A stretch of DNA of 64,000 nt, from the NCBI GenBank assembly GCA_049511415.1, contig JBEKYC010000008.1, forward strand, positions 1 through 64,000, given 5' to 3'. The stretch comes from Bog-159 sp049511415. Its GTDB lineage: Bacteria; Acidobacteriota; Terriglobia; Bryobacterales; Bryobacteraceae. The notes under the pieces were generated by a model. It did not search any database and was not told the DNA's origin. It worked only from the letters and a program-made list of their open reading frames with translations. The translations under genes and the position numbers were made by a program. Below, piece after piece: positions 33,193 through 41,604 of this stretch (the first letter of the stretch is position 1; each line of letters begins with the position of its first letter).

Positions 33193-35985
33193 TTGCTGTC
33201 CACACGCCGTTACGAAGAAAGAGTACTGCTGCTGCTGACGCTGGTCATCGGCGCGGTGGTGGGCCTGGTGGTAGTGGCCTTCATCGTGGTGACCGAGAAT
33301 CTGGGCGCGCGCCTGTATCCCGGATCGGGCGCGGCCTGGCGCCGGCTGGTGATCCCCGTGGTGGGGGCGTTGAGCACCGGCATCCTGTTGTCAAAGTATT
33401 TTCCCAATTCCCGCGGCAGCGGCATTCCGCAGACGAAAACCGCGCTCTTCATCCGGGATGGTTTCATCGCCATGCGGACAGTCTTGGGGAAATTCAGTAT
33501 ATCGGCCGTGTCGCTGGCCAGCGGCATCGCCTTGGGCCGCGAGGGTCCTTCGGTGCAGGTTTCCGCGGGAATTGCATCGGTGCTGGGCCGGAAACTTGGG
33601 CTTAGTTCCAGCAGCGTGAAGGCTCTTCTACCGGTCGGGGCTTCGGCTGCGCTTGCTGCCGCGTTCAACACCCCGATCGCCGCTGTGTTGTTCACGCTGG
33701 AAGAAGTGATGGGTGACATGCACGCCCCGGTGCTCGGCTCCGTTGTCCTGGCTTCCGCGACGTCCTGGATCGTGCTGCACCTTCTGTTGGGCGACGAGCC
33801 GCTATTCCACGTGCCCGCCTACCAACTGGTCCATCCGCTGGAGTTTGGGGTCTACGCGGTGCTTGGCGTGGTGGGCGGGTTAATTTCGGTGGCGTTCGTA
33901 AAGCTGCTGCTTTGGCAACGCAAACATTTTCTGAAGCTGCCGAAATTCACGCAGTGGTGGCAACCGGCCGTGGGTGGACTCACGGTTGGCATTCTCGGCT
34001 GGTTCTTTCCCAAAGTGCTGGGCGTGGGGTACAACTTCGTGAGCCAGGCGCTGAATGGCGAGATGCTCATCAAAACCATGGCGCTGCTGGTTCTGCTGAA
34101 ACTGGTGGCCACCGCGACATGCTACGCGTCCGGCAATGCCGGCGGCATTTTCGGACCCAGCCTGTTCATCGGCGCGATGCTGGGCGGCACCGTGGGCGGC
34201 CTCGCGCACATGCTGCTGCCCGACTACACCGGCAGCGTGGGCGCTTACGCGCTGGTGGGCATGGGTACGGCCTTCGCCGGCATTATCCGGGTGCCGTTGA
34301 CCTCCGTGATCATGATCTTCGAGATCACGCGCGACTACTCGATTATTGTCCCGCTAATGATCTCGAACCTGATCAGCTATCTGATTTCCGCGCGTCTGCA
34401 GCCGGAGTCGATTTACGAGGCGCTGTTGCACCAGGATGGCATTCATCTGCCCTCCGGCGCGCGCGCCCGCGAAGCGTTGCTCATGGTGGGTCAGGCGCTG
34501 CGACCGGCCGCGGAGATCTTGCGCGCGGACATGCGGGTCGCCGAAGCCGTTGCCGCCGTGAATCGGGAGACCGGCGTCTGGCCCGTCCTGGACTCCGGCG
34601 GCCTGCGCGGGATGATCGGCATCGACGAACTGGACGCCGCCGCGAAAGACGGCCGGGGCGAGGAAAAACTGGGGCAAATCGTTCCCGCGCCAGATCCGGA
34701 GAGGCTCGACTCTCACGACTTTCCGCACGTGCACGCCGACCATACGCTGGATATCGCCATGCGGCGCCTCGCGGAGACCGGTCTGAAAAGGATTCCGGTG
34801 GTCAGCCGCACCAACATTCGCGAGATTCAAGGGGTCGTCTCCATGGACGACATCGTGGCAGCCTACGCTATGGGGAAAGGTGACCAGCAGGCCGAACCCA
34901 TTGTGCCGCGACGCAAGCTGGTAGCGTTTCTCGCAGGTGTTCTGGCCGTGCTGACCGGCCTGGGCGGGGTAGGCGCTTTCCTCAGCTATTACTACCGCTC
35001 CGCGCGCACGAATCGCGCCCAGCACTACTATGAGCAGGGCAATGCGCTGATGGCGAAGGATCTCTATGCGGAGGCCATCGAACAATACCGGGACGCTGTG
35101 TCCATCTCGCACGGCAGCCAGCACCGGCTAGCGCTGGCTCTGGCGCTCACCAAGTCAGGTCATCTGGACGATGCCAGCAACTATTTTAAGGAACTGTTAC
35201 AGAGCGATCCTACCAGCGCGCCGGCGAATCTCGGCATGGGGCGCGTGGCGATGGGCCAAGGGCGCATCGACGAGGCGATCAGCTACTACCACCATGCGAT
35301 CTATGGCGTGTGGTCCACCAACGCCGCGCAGAGCCGCGTCGAAGCGCGCCTCGAGTTAGTCCAGGCGTTGGGTGCGGGCGGTCACACGCAGCAGGCCCAG
35401 GCGGAACTGCTATCGATGCTGGCGTCGGCGCCCGCGGATCTTACAGTCAAGAAGCGGATGGCCGCGCTGCTGCTGGCTGATGGGATGCCCAAAGATGCTG
35501 CCGGAATATTTCGCGATATTACGCGGTTGGACCCGCAGGATGAAAGGGCATTTGCGGGACTGGGAGAGGCGGAATACACACTGGCGGACTACGCCGCGGC
35601 GCGCGATGCGCTGAGCGCGGCGCTAAGGCTGAATCCTAACGACACGGCCGTGCGGAAGCGGCTGGATGCGTGCAACCAAATCATCGCGCTCGATCCAATG
35701 CGGCGGGGGCTCAGCGGCGGCGAACGCTTCGGGCGCAGCCAGCAAGTGCTGGCGGCCGTGCTCGACGTGCTGGATCTGTGCCAGTCGCCCGAATTGAAGC
35801 CGCGCATCGATGCGGCTCGCAAAACCTTGGCGGATCGGCGGCGGCCGGCGTCTTATAGTGACGCCACGGAAGCAACCGCAACACTCGCCGAACAACTGTG
35901 GGCGGCGGCGCCCAAACCTTGCAGTGCGTTGCCGCCACCCGATGCGCCCCTTAGCCGCGTGCTCGGCCGCCTGATGGCGCGCTGA
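33193..35985 (+). CDS. ClC chloride transporter fused to CBS pair and TPR domain
   Basis: About 930 residues if it starts at TTG 33193. An upstream TTG at 33124 is possible but would translate through the hairpin repeats. The ClC core has GSGIPQ, GREGPSVQ (gating Glu), the LEE pair matching the proton glutamate of Cl-/H+ antiporters, GNAGGIFGPSLFIG and GMGTAFAGIIRVPLT. Two CBS motifs follow (about 440-590), as in many ClC proteins. Unusually, another membrane helix (about 595-615) then leads to a TPR region of some 300 residues (AQHYYEQGNALMAKDLYAEAIEQYRDA, APANLGMGRVAMGQGRIDEAISYYHHA, AFAGLGEAEYTLADYAAARDAL). The frame is continuous, so this is a true fusion in the sequence given. Confidence 0.88.
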   Translation: MLSTRRYEERVLLLLTLVIGAVVGLVVVAFIVVTENLGARLYPGSGAAWRRLVIPVVGALSTGILLSKYFPNSRGSGIPQTKTALFIRDGFIAMRTVLGKFSISAVSLASGIALGREGPSVQVSAGIASVLGRKLGLSSSSVKALLPVGASAALAAAFNTPIAAVLFTLEEVMGDMHAPVLGSVVLASATSWIVLHLLLGDEPLFHVPAYQLVHPLEFGVYAVLGVVGGLISVAFVKLLLWQRKHFLKLPKFTQWWQPAVGGLTVGILGWFFPKVLGVGYNFVSQALNGEMLIKTMALLVLLKLVATATCYASGNAGGIFGPSLFIGAMLGGTVGGLAHMLLPDYTGSVGAYALVGMGTAFAGIIRVPLTSVIMIFEITRDYSIIVPLMISNLISYLISARLQPESIYEALLHQDGIHLPSGARAREALLMVGQALRPAAEILRADMRVAEAVAAVNRETGVWPVLDSGGLRGMIGIDELDAAAKDGRGEEKLGQIVPAPDPERLDSHDFPHVHADHTLDIAMRRLAETGLKRIPVVSRTNIREIQGVVSMDDIVAAYAMGKGDQQAEPIVPRRKLVAFLAGVLAVLTGLGGVGAFLSYYYRSARTNRAQHYYEQGNALMAKDLYAEAIEQYRDAVSISHGSQHRLALALALTKSGHLDDASNYFKELLQSDPTSAPANLGMGRVAMGQGRIDEAISYYHHAIYGVWSTNAAQSRVEARLELVQALGAGGHTQQAQAELLSMLASAPADLTVKKRMAALLLADGMPKDAAGIFRDITRLDPQDERAFAGLGEAEYTLADYAAARDALSAALRLNPNDTAVRKRLDACNQIIALDPMRRGLSGGERFGRSQQVLAAVLDVLDLCQSPELKPRIDAARKTLADRRRPASYSDATEATATLAEQLWAAAPKPCSALPPPDAPLSRVLGRLMAR

Positions 35986-35999
35986 ACCTGTCAGGCATC

Positions 36000-36020
36000 A
36001 CGGCGAGCGACGTTCGCCGT
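36000..36020 (+). terminator. Hairpin after the ClC-TPR gene
   Basis: ACGGCGA (36000-36006) pairs with TCGCCGT (36014-36020), 14 bases after the stop of the ClC fusion gene and just before the MATE gene. No T-run follows. It shares the GGCGA/TCGCC arms with the repeat at 33137. Confidence 0.35.
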
Positions 36021-36037
36021 GTGTGATTCTAAATAGA

Positions 36038-37420
36038 ATGTCCACCTTCGACAGAATCCGGCACGAATGGGCACCCTTGTTGGCGTTGGCGTGGCCCCTG
36101 GTGTTGGCTGAAGTCGGCTGGATGGCCATGGGCATAATCGACACCATCATGGTTGGCCGCCTGCCCGACAGCGCCGTAGCCATTGGCGCGGTGAGCCTGG
36201 GCAGCATTCTTTTTTACACCTTCACCGTGTTCGGCGGGTGCCTGCTGCTGGGTCTTGACACCGTAGTTTCGCAGGCCTACGGGGCGCGGAAGATAGCGGA
36301 GTGCCATCGATGGCTGTGGAATGCGCTTTACCTGTGCGTACCGCTGGTTCCCGGCCTGATGCTGATCAATTGGCTCGTGGCGGCGAGTCTGCCGCGCTTT
36401 GGCGTCAATCCGCGGGTTCAGCCGCAGGCCGTGGCTTACATACACATTTTGAACTGGAGCACGCTGCCGCTGATGCTGTATTTCACCTTACGGCGCTATC
36501 TGCAAGGAATCGCCATAGTGAAACCGGTGATGTTCACGCTGATTTCGGCAAACGCCATCAACCTGCTCGGCAATTGGGCGCTGATCTACGGCCACCTGGG
36601 CTTCCGTGCCATGGGCACGGATGGATCGGCATGGGCTACCGTCGCCGCGCGCGTCTACATGGCGGGCCTGATGATTGCGAGTACCGTCTATTACAACCGC
36701 GGGCGGCTTCCGGGGTTGTTTCATGTGCCGATGACGCCGGATCGGCAACACCTCGCGCGTCTGATGAGACTAGGCGGCCCCGCAGCCACGCATGTGATGT
36801 TGGAGATGGCGATTTTCGGGCTGGCCACGGCGCTGATCGCGAAGTTGGACACGGCGTCGATCGCCGGGCACCAGATCGCGCTGAACATGGCGAGTCTGAG
36901 TTTCATGGTGCCGCTGGGCATCAGTTCCGCGGCGGCGGTGCGCGTCGGACACCTGATCGGCGGAGGCGATCCCGCAGGCGCCGGCCGCGCCGGATGGAGC
37001 GCGGTAGCTTGCGGCGCGGCATTTATGAGCCTGGCGGCTATAACCTTTCTGGCGATTCCCGAGCGCATCGCCAGAATCTATACGGCGGACCCGGCCGTCA
37101 TCCGCATGAGCGTCACGCTGCTGGCCATAGCGGCCGCGTTTCAGTTGTTCGATGGATGCCAGATCGTGGCCTCCGGTGCATTGCGCGGCGCGGGCAACAC
37201 ACGCACGCCGATGCTTTGCAATCTGGTGTTTTACTGGTTTATCGGGCTGCCGTTGGGCGCCGTGCTGTGCTTCCACTTCGGCTGGGGCGCGCCGGGCTTG
37301 TGGGTGGGACTCTCGGCCGGGTTGATTCTGATTGGTTCGACGCTGCTAGCCGTATGGCGGCGTACGGTCAAGGAGTTGGGCCGGACGCCTCTGCCGAGAA
37401 GTTCACATCAACTTGTGTGA
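36038..37420 (+). CDS. MATE-family multidrug efflux transporter
   Basis: 460 residues from ATG 36038 with 12 predicted membrane helices in two halves. The early WPLVLAEVGWMAMGIIDTIMVGRLPDSAVAIGAVSLG segment and GLDTVVSQAYGA are typical of the NorM/MatE type. It would export cationic drugs in exchange for Na+ or H+. Its last 53 bases overlap the convergent TonB_C gene. Confidence 0.93.
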   Translation: MSTFDRIRHEWAPLLALAWPLVLAEVGWMAMGIIDTIMVGRLPDSAVAIGAVSLGSILFYTFTVFGGCLLLGLDTVVSQAYGARKIAECHRWLWNALYLCVPLVPGLMLINWLVAASLPRFGVNPRVQPQAVAYIHILNWSTLPLMLYFTLRRYLQGIAIVKPVMFTLISANAINLLGNWALIYGHLGFRAMGTDGSAWATVAARVYMAGLMIASTVYYNRGRLPGLFHVPMTPDRQHLARLMRLGGPAATHVMLEMAIFGLATALIAKLDTASIAGHQIALNMASLSFMVPLGISSAAAVRVGHLIGGGDPAGAGRAGWSAVACGAAFMSLAAITFLAIPERIARIYTADPAVIRMSVTLLAIAAAFQLFDGCQIVASGALRGAGNTRTPMLCNLVFYWFIGLPLGAVLCFHFGWGAPGLWVGLSAGLILIGSTLLAVWRRTVKELGRTPLPRSSHQLV

Positions 37421-38297
37421 CCACTTCGACCGGCGCGCCATTCAGCAGTGTGGGCTGATAGACGTAGGTCTTGACGGATTCCAGTGCCGACGGAACGAGT
37501 AGCGGGTGGCCGCTCCTAACCGTGATATTTTCGACGTGCCCATCCTTCCCGATGATCACATTCAGACGCACCACTCCCGAGATACGCGCCTGCTGCGCCA
37601 ACGGCGGCATCACCGGCGGAGTAGAACTGATTAACTTAGCCGCCTGTACGTTACCCCCGACGCGGATTCGCTGCGGCGCACCGGGGTTTTCGTCCGATGC
37701 CGCATAAGACGGTCGCTGGCCGGGAGCCGTAATGCGGATAAACGAGCCAACAGCGGTAGCCGTGATGGCGAAACTGAGGTGAGAGTCGAACGCCAACGCA
37801 GTCTCTCGCGCCTTCACCACGGAATCCGGTGTAAGCACATCGCCTTCATGGACCGGGAGCCGCTGTAATAACGCGTCGTGCGCTGGTTGGGTCAGACCGC
37901 TGATCTTGAGCTCCATTAGCTTGCCTAAGGGTGCGACGGGCACCGAGAACGGCTCCGGCCCCTCGGCCGCTTCGCTCAAACTGAAGGTGATGGAAGCCTG
38001 CACCTTGGCTGGAAGCGTCATTTCGGGCGAGTAGTGCCAGTCCGCTACGCTGCGCAGGACGGCCCGGCGGAGTTCCGGCGGTCCGCTGAGAACCTCGGCT
38101 CCGTTTACTTCGCCGTTTTGGTCGAGAGATAACCCTACCACTACCGTCCCATGCGCGCCGGTTATGCCTCGCGGATACTCGATGTCGGAACGGTGCAGCA
38201 GCGGTCCGCCAGGTTCCACCGTAATGCCTGGGGAATCCGCCCGCAAGATCAACACGGCGGCGAGCGCCAATAGAATGACACGTTGCATGTATTGCAT
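37368..38297 (-). CDS. Exported protein with two TonB C-terminal-like domains
   Basis: 309 residues from ATG 38297 (alternative 38288), with a signal peptide or anchor in the first 20 residues. Residues about 35-110 (YPRGITGAHGTVVVGLSLDQNGEVNGAEVLSG...VADWHYSP) and about 215-300 (MPPLAQQARISGVVRLNVIIGKDGHVENITVRSGHPLLVPSALESVKTYVYQPTLLNG) are both TonB_C domains. Between them lies a POTRA-like segment. There is no proline-rich periplasm-spanning region or long cytoplasmic tail, so it may not be a classical energy transducer. It follows deoC by 7 bp, and its 3' end overlaps the MATE gene by 53 bp. Confidence 0.78.
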   Translation of the reverse strand: MQYMQRVILLALAAVLILRADSPGITVEPGGPLLHRSDIEYPRGITGAHGTVVVGLSLDQNGEVNGAEVLSGPPELRRAVLRSVADWHYSPEMTLPAKVQASITFSLSEAAEGPEPFSVPVAPLGKLMELKISGLTQPAHDALLQRLPVHEGDVLTPDSVVKARETALAFDSHLSFAITATAVGSFIRITAPGQRPSYAASDENPGAPQRIRVGGNVQAAKLISSTPPVMPPLAQQARISGVVRLNVIIGKDGHVENITVRSGHPLLVPSALESVKTYVYQPTLLNGAPVEVVTQVDVNFSAEASGPTP

Positions 38298-38304
38298 TCT
38301 ACGC

Positions 38305-39006
38305 CTATCGCGCGGCCGTGAAAAGGGCCTCCAAGCGCCGCTTGCAATCGTCCAGCATGGCCGCTGTGCGCGTGGCCCCGACGCGCGATACGCCGAGTGC
38401 GCGCACCTGCAACAGCGCATCCAGATCGCGCACGCCGCCGGCCGCTTTCACCTGCACGTTAGCCGGCGAGTGCCGGCGCATCAGGGCCAAGTCTTCCATG
38501 GTCGCGCCGCCGGTGCCGTAGCCCGTCGACGTCTTCACCCAATCCGCGCGCAGTTCGCCGCAGATCTCGCACAGCCGGATCTTCTGCGCCTCGTTCAGAT
38601 AGCAATTCTCGAAGATCACTTTGACCTTTTGCCCGGCTTCGTGCGCCGTGTCGATTACGCCGCGGATGTCTTCACGCACATAGCCCCAGTCGCCGCTCAG
38701 GACCTTGCTGATATTCACGACTAGATCGAGTTCCTGGCAGCCGTCGGTCAGGGCCTGCTTCGCCTCCGCCAGTTTGATGGCGCTGGTATGCCCGCCATGC
38801 GGAAAGCCGATGGTGGTACTGGCGTTTACGCGGCTGCCGCCCAGCGCCTCCGCGCATCGTTTCAAATAGAAGGGCATGATGCACACACTGGCGACGTCAT
38901 ATTGCAGCGCCAGTTGGATGCCGCGTTCCAGATCGTCCCGCGTCAAAGTAGGATTCAGCAGGGAATGATCGATCATTTTGGCGAGGTCTTCGTAGGTGTA
39001 GTTCAT
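38305..39006 (-). CDS. deoC: Deoxyribose-phosphate aldolase
   Basis: 233 residues. It splits 2-deoxyribose-5-phosphate to glyceraldehyde-3-phosphate and acetaldehyde. Class I aldolase residues are visible: Schiff-base lysine K158 in VKTSTGYG, the helper lysine K187 in VKAAGGVRD and D94 in ELDLVVN. The N-terminal IDHSLLNPTLT also fits. It is divergent from the lectin-like gene (63 bp) and upstream of the TonB_C gene in the same direction. Confidence 0.95.
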   Translation of the reverse strand: MNYTYEDLAKMIDHSLLNPTLTRDDLERGIQLALQYDVASVCIMPFYLKRCAEALGGSRVNASTTIGFPHGGHTSAIKLAEAKQALTDGCQELDLVVNISKVLSGDWGYVREDIRGVIDTAHEAGQKVKVIFENCYLNEAQKIRLCEICGELRADWVKTSTGYGTGGATMEDLALMRRHSPANVQVKAAGGVRDLDALLQVRALGVSRVGATRTAAMLDDCKRRLEALFTAAR

Positions 39007-39069
39007 GATGATTAGCCGACGCGTTCCAGTGTATCGCGGTGCGCCGGCCGCGGGTTATGCTGTAGCAAT

Positions 39070-39921
39070 ATGATCAGGTCATTCTATGGGCAGGCAGCCA
39101 TGGCGCTTGCGGTTGCTGCCGCGATGCCATACGCGGGGAGGGCCCAAGGGGGATTCAATGGACCCGGCCGCTACGAAATCACCAACGTCCGGTCGGGAAA
39201 AGTGATCGACCTGGATCGGGCCACCCAGACCAACGTCATCCAGTTTTCGGCGCGCGGAACCGACAACCAGCAATGGGACATCACGCCCGCGGAAGGCGGA
39301 TTCTGGTTCATCCGCAATGGTATGAACGGGGCCGCGCTGGAGGAGATCGACAACCGCAACAGCACCCCGGTGCGCGGCATGCCGTTCAACGGCGGCCCCA
39401 GCCAGCAATGGCGGATTTCACCGGCTGCCGACGGCGCTGCGCTGGTCACCAACCGCCTCGGCAGAACTCTGGACATCCCCAACGGCGAAACGCGCGACGG
39501 CGTCCGCATCAATACCTACGAAGTCAATGGCAATCCCAATCAGCGGTTCACGTTCCGCCGTCTGGGCGAACCGCCGCGGGCCGCCGCGCCGCCCGACGAT
39601 TGGGACGGTGAGCATCGCTGGGAGCGCTATTACGGACGCTTCGACGAGCGCGAACATCGCTGGGGCATGGAGGGCGACGGCGTATGTTTCTATCGCGAGC
39701 CAGGCTATCGCGGAAGGTCGTTTTGCGTGCGCGCGGGGGAGGAAGTTCGCCGCATGCCGGACGAATGGGTCGAGCGGTTCCGGTCGGTGAAGTTTTTCGG
39801 ACGGGTGCGCGGAGTCGAGATCTTCGAAGAAGAAGGCTTTGGCGGCCGGCGCTTGCGCTTCGCTGGCGATCAACCCGAACTGCGAGACGTGCGCCGCGTC
39901 ATTTCGGCGCGGGTGTTCTAA
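39070..39921 (+). CDS. Secreted protein with ricin-type lectin and beta/gamma-crystallin-like domains
   Basis: 283 residues with a signal peptide (residues 1-25, ending GRAQ). Residues about 30-165 form a beta-trefoil ricin-type lectin unit with QxW-like motifs: NQQWDI, SQQWRI, NQRFTF. After a charged linker, residues about 205-283 resemble a beta/gamma-crystallin or I36 peptidase-inhibitor fold (GVCFYREPGYRGRSFCVRAGEEV and VEIFEEEGFGGRRLRFAGD). A sugar-binding surface protein is likely. Its stop overlaps the stop of the convergent CRTAC1 gene by 4 bp. Confidence 0.75.
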   Translation: MIRSFYGQAAMALAVAAAMPYAGRAQGGFNGPGRYEITNVRSGKVIDLDRATQTNVIQFSARGTDNQQWDITPAEGGFWFIRNGMNGAALEEIDNRNSTPVRGMPFNGGPSQQWRISPAADGAALVTNRLGRTLDIPNGETRDGVRINTYEVNGNPNQRFTFRRLGEPPRAAAPPDDWDGEHRWERYYGRFDEREHRWGMEGDGVCFYREPGYRGRSFCVRAGEEVRRMPDEWVERFRSVKFFGRVRGVEIFEEEGFGGRRLRFAGDQPELRDVRRVISARVF

Positions 39922-41582
39922 GTTTCCTTCACTTTCACCAGACGGTCGCCGGGCACGTTTTTGAGCGTTTGCACGATCCCCGACGGCCAGTGGATCACTA
40001 CCGATTCGGCGGAAGTGTCCGCGCCCAGTCCGAAATGCACGGGTCCATAACTGGATGACGCGTAGCCCACGCTGCTGGTCATGTGGTTCGTCTGCGTGCC
40101 GCCCTTGGTCTTTACCTCGATGCGCGCGCCGATGCCGTCGCGGTTGCTCTTGGTCCCTTCCAGTTGAATGTCCAGCCAGTGACCGGCGGGACTGCGGTTC
40201 ATCCAGACCTCGGCGGGATGCGCCAGGGCCGTGACTACTACGTCGATCCGGCCGTCGCCATCCAAATCGCCGAAGGCCAAGCCGCGGTGACGCGCCGGCG
40301 GCGCAGCATCCAGCCCCGCCTCGGCCGTGAGCGCCTCCCACTTCGTGCCGGTCAAATTCCGGAAGACCGTGTTGTTCTGTTCGACCGTGGTTCCCGGCAG
40401 AGGCTGCGACAACACGTCGCCACGGCTAACAAACATGTCTTTCCAGCCGTCGTTATCGAAGTCGTATAGACCCACGCCAAATCCGGCCATGTGCATGCTT
40501 AGATTGCGTATGCCGTCCGTGGTGGTGACTTCCTGGAAAGCTCGACCGGCGGTGTTGATCCATATGGGGAACGTTTGTTTCTCGAGGGCTACGGTGACTA
40601 AATCGGGATAGCCGTCATTATTGAGATCCCGGAAATCGGTTCCCATGCCGGAGATAAAATTACCGTCCTCCACCAGTGCGACTCCCTTTTGAAATCCGAC
40701 TTCCTCGAATTTGTCGCCAAGATTGTGGAACAGGAAATTGTAGGAGCCGTCATTGGTAACGAAAAGATCGGGCCGTCCATCCAGATCGTAGTCGGCTATC
40801 GCGACACCCATGCCCTTACCAATGTGCGCCCGCAGGCCCCATTTTTCGGAAACGTCTTCGAAAGTGCCGTTTCCCTTGTTCAGGTACAACTGATCGGGCA
40901 AACCTTTGTACGACCGCGGCGCGCAATAGTCCGCAACTCCCTTGTATTCGCAGAGTGGCTCGGTGGCATAGTCCCACTGCAAATAATTGACTACGAAGAG
41001 GTCCAGCAGGCCGTCGTTGTTCACATCGACCCAAACGGCACTAATGCCCCACATCGGTCCGAACTGAGGGTCCGGCCGATTCCCAATGCCGGCCTTTTCC
41101 GTGACGTCGGTAAAAGTTCCATCGCCGTTGTTGTGATAGAGCGTATTGTGGTGGACGCCCGCTACGAACAGGTCCGGGTAGCCGTCGTTATCGTAGTCGC
41201 CCACGGCTACGCCTGAGTCGAAGCCCGTGCCGGCCAGTCCGGCCCGCTCCGTCACGTCCGTGAAGATGCCATTGCCGTCATTGCGAAACAGCCGGTTGCG
41301 GTACTTCGGATCGTCCTTCTTTAATGTCGCCAGATTCGCACCGTTGGTAAAGAAGATGTCCGGACGGCCGTCCCGATTGTAATCGAAAATCGCCACGCCG
41401 CCAGCCATGGTAGCCGGCACGTGGCGGGCTGCTGATTCCCCGTGCTCCAAATGGAACGGGATCGGTTTTAGATCGAACCGGATGGCTGGGGCGGAGCCAC
41501 CCGCTGCATGGCGCGCTGGCGCAGCGCTCGCAACCAGCAACAGGCATACCAAACCTGCCAATATCCCGCGGCGTGCCCACAT
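39918..41582 (-). CDS. CRTAC1-family protein: FG-GAP repeats plus ASPIC/UnbV domain
   Basis: 554 residues from ATG 41582, with a signal peptide (about 1-25). Seven calcium-loop FG-GAP repeats are visible (DYNRDGRPDIFF, DYDNDGYPDLFV, DVNNDGLLDLFV, DYDLDGRPDLFV, DLNNDGYPDLV, DFDNDGWKDMFV, DLDGDGRIDVVV), predicted to form a beta-propeller. An ASPIC/UnbV domain follows (GIGARIEVKTKGG...SYGPVHFGLGADTSAESVVIHWPSG). Cell-surface or secreted, with unknown ligand. It lies 22 bp after the malectin regulator gene and is probably in its transcript. Confidence 0.9.
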   Translation of the reverse strand: MWARRGILAGLVCLLLVASAAPARHAAGGSAPAIRFDLKPIPFHLEHGESAARHVPATMAGGVAIFDYNRDGRPDIFFTNGANLATLKKDDPKYRNRLFRNDGNGIFTDVTERAGLAGTGFDSGVAVGDYDNDGYPDLFVAGVHHNTLYHNNGDGTFTDVTEKAGIGNRPDPQFGPMWGISAVWVDVNNDGLLDLFVVNYLQWDYATEPLCEYKGVADYCAPRSYKGLPDQLYLNKGNGTFEDVSEKWGLRAHIGKGMGVAIADYDLDGRPDLFVTNDGSYNFLFHNLGDKFEEVGFQKGVALVEDGNFISGMGTDFRDLNNDGYPDLVTVALEKQTFPIWINTAGRAFQEVTTTDGIRNLSMHMAGFGVGLYDFDNDGWKDMFVSRGDVLSQPLPGTTVEQNNTVFRNLTGTKWEALTAEAGLDAAPPARHRGLAFGDLDGDGRIDVVVTALAHPAEVWMNRSPAGHWLDIQLEGTKSNRDGIGARIEVKTKGGTQTNHMTSSVGYASSSYGPVHFGLGADTSAESVVIHWPSGIVQTLKNVPGDRLVKVKET

Positions 41583-41604
41583 ATCTCTCAGGATAACGTG
41601 CGCG

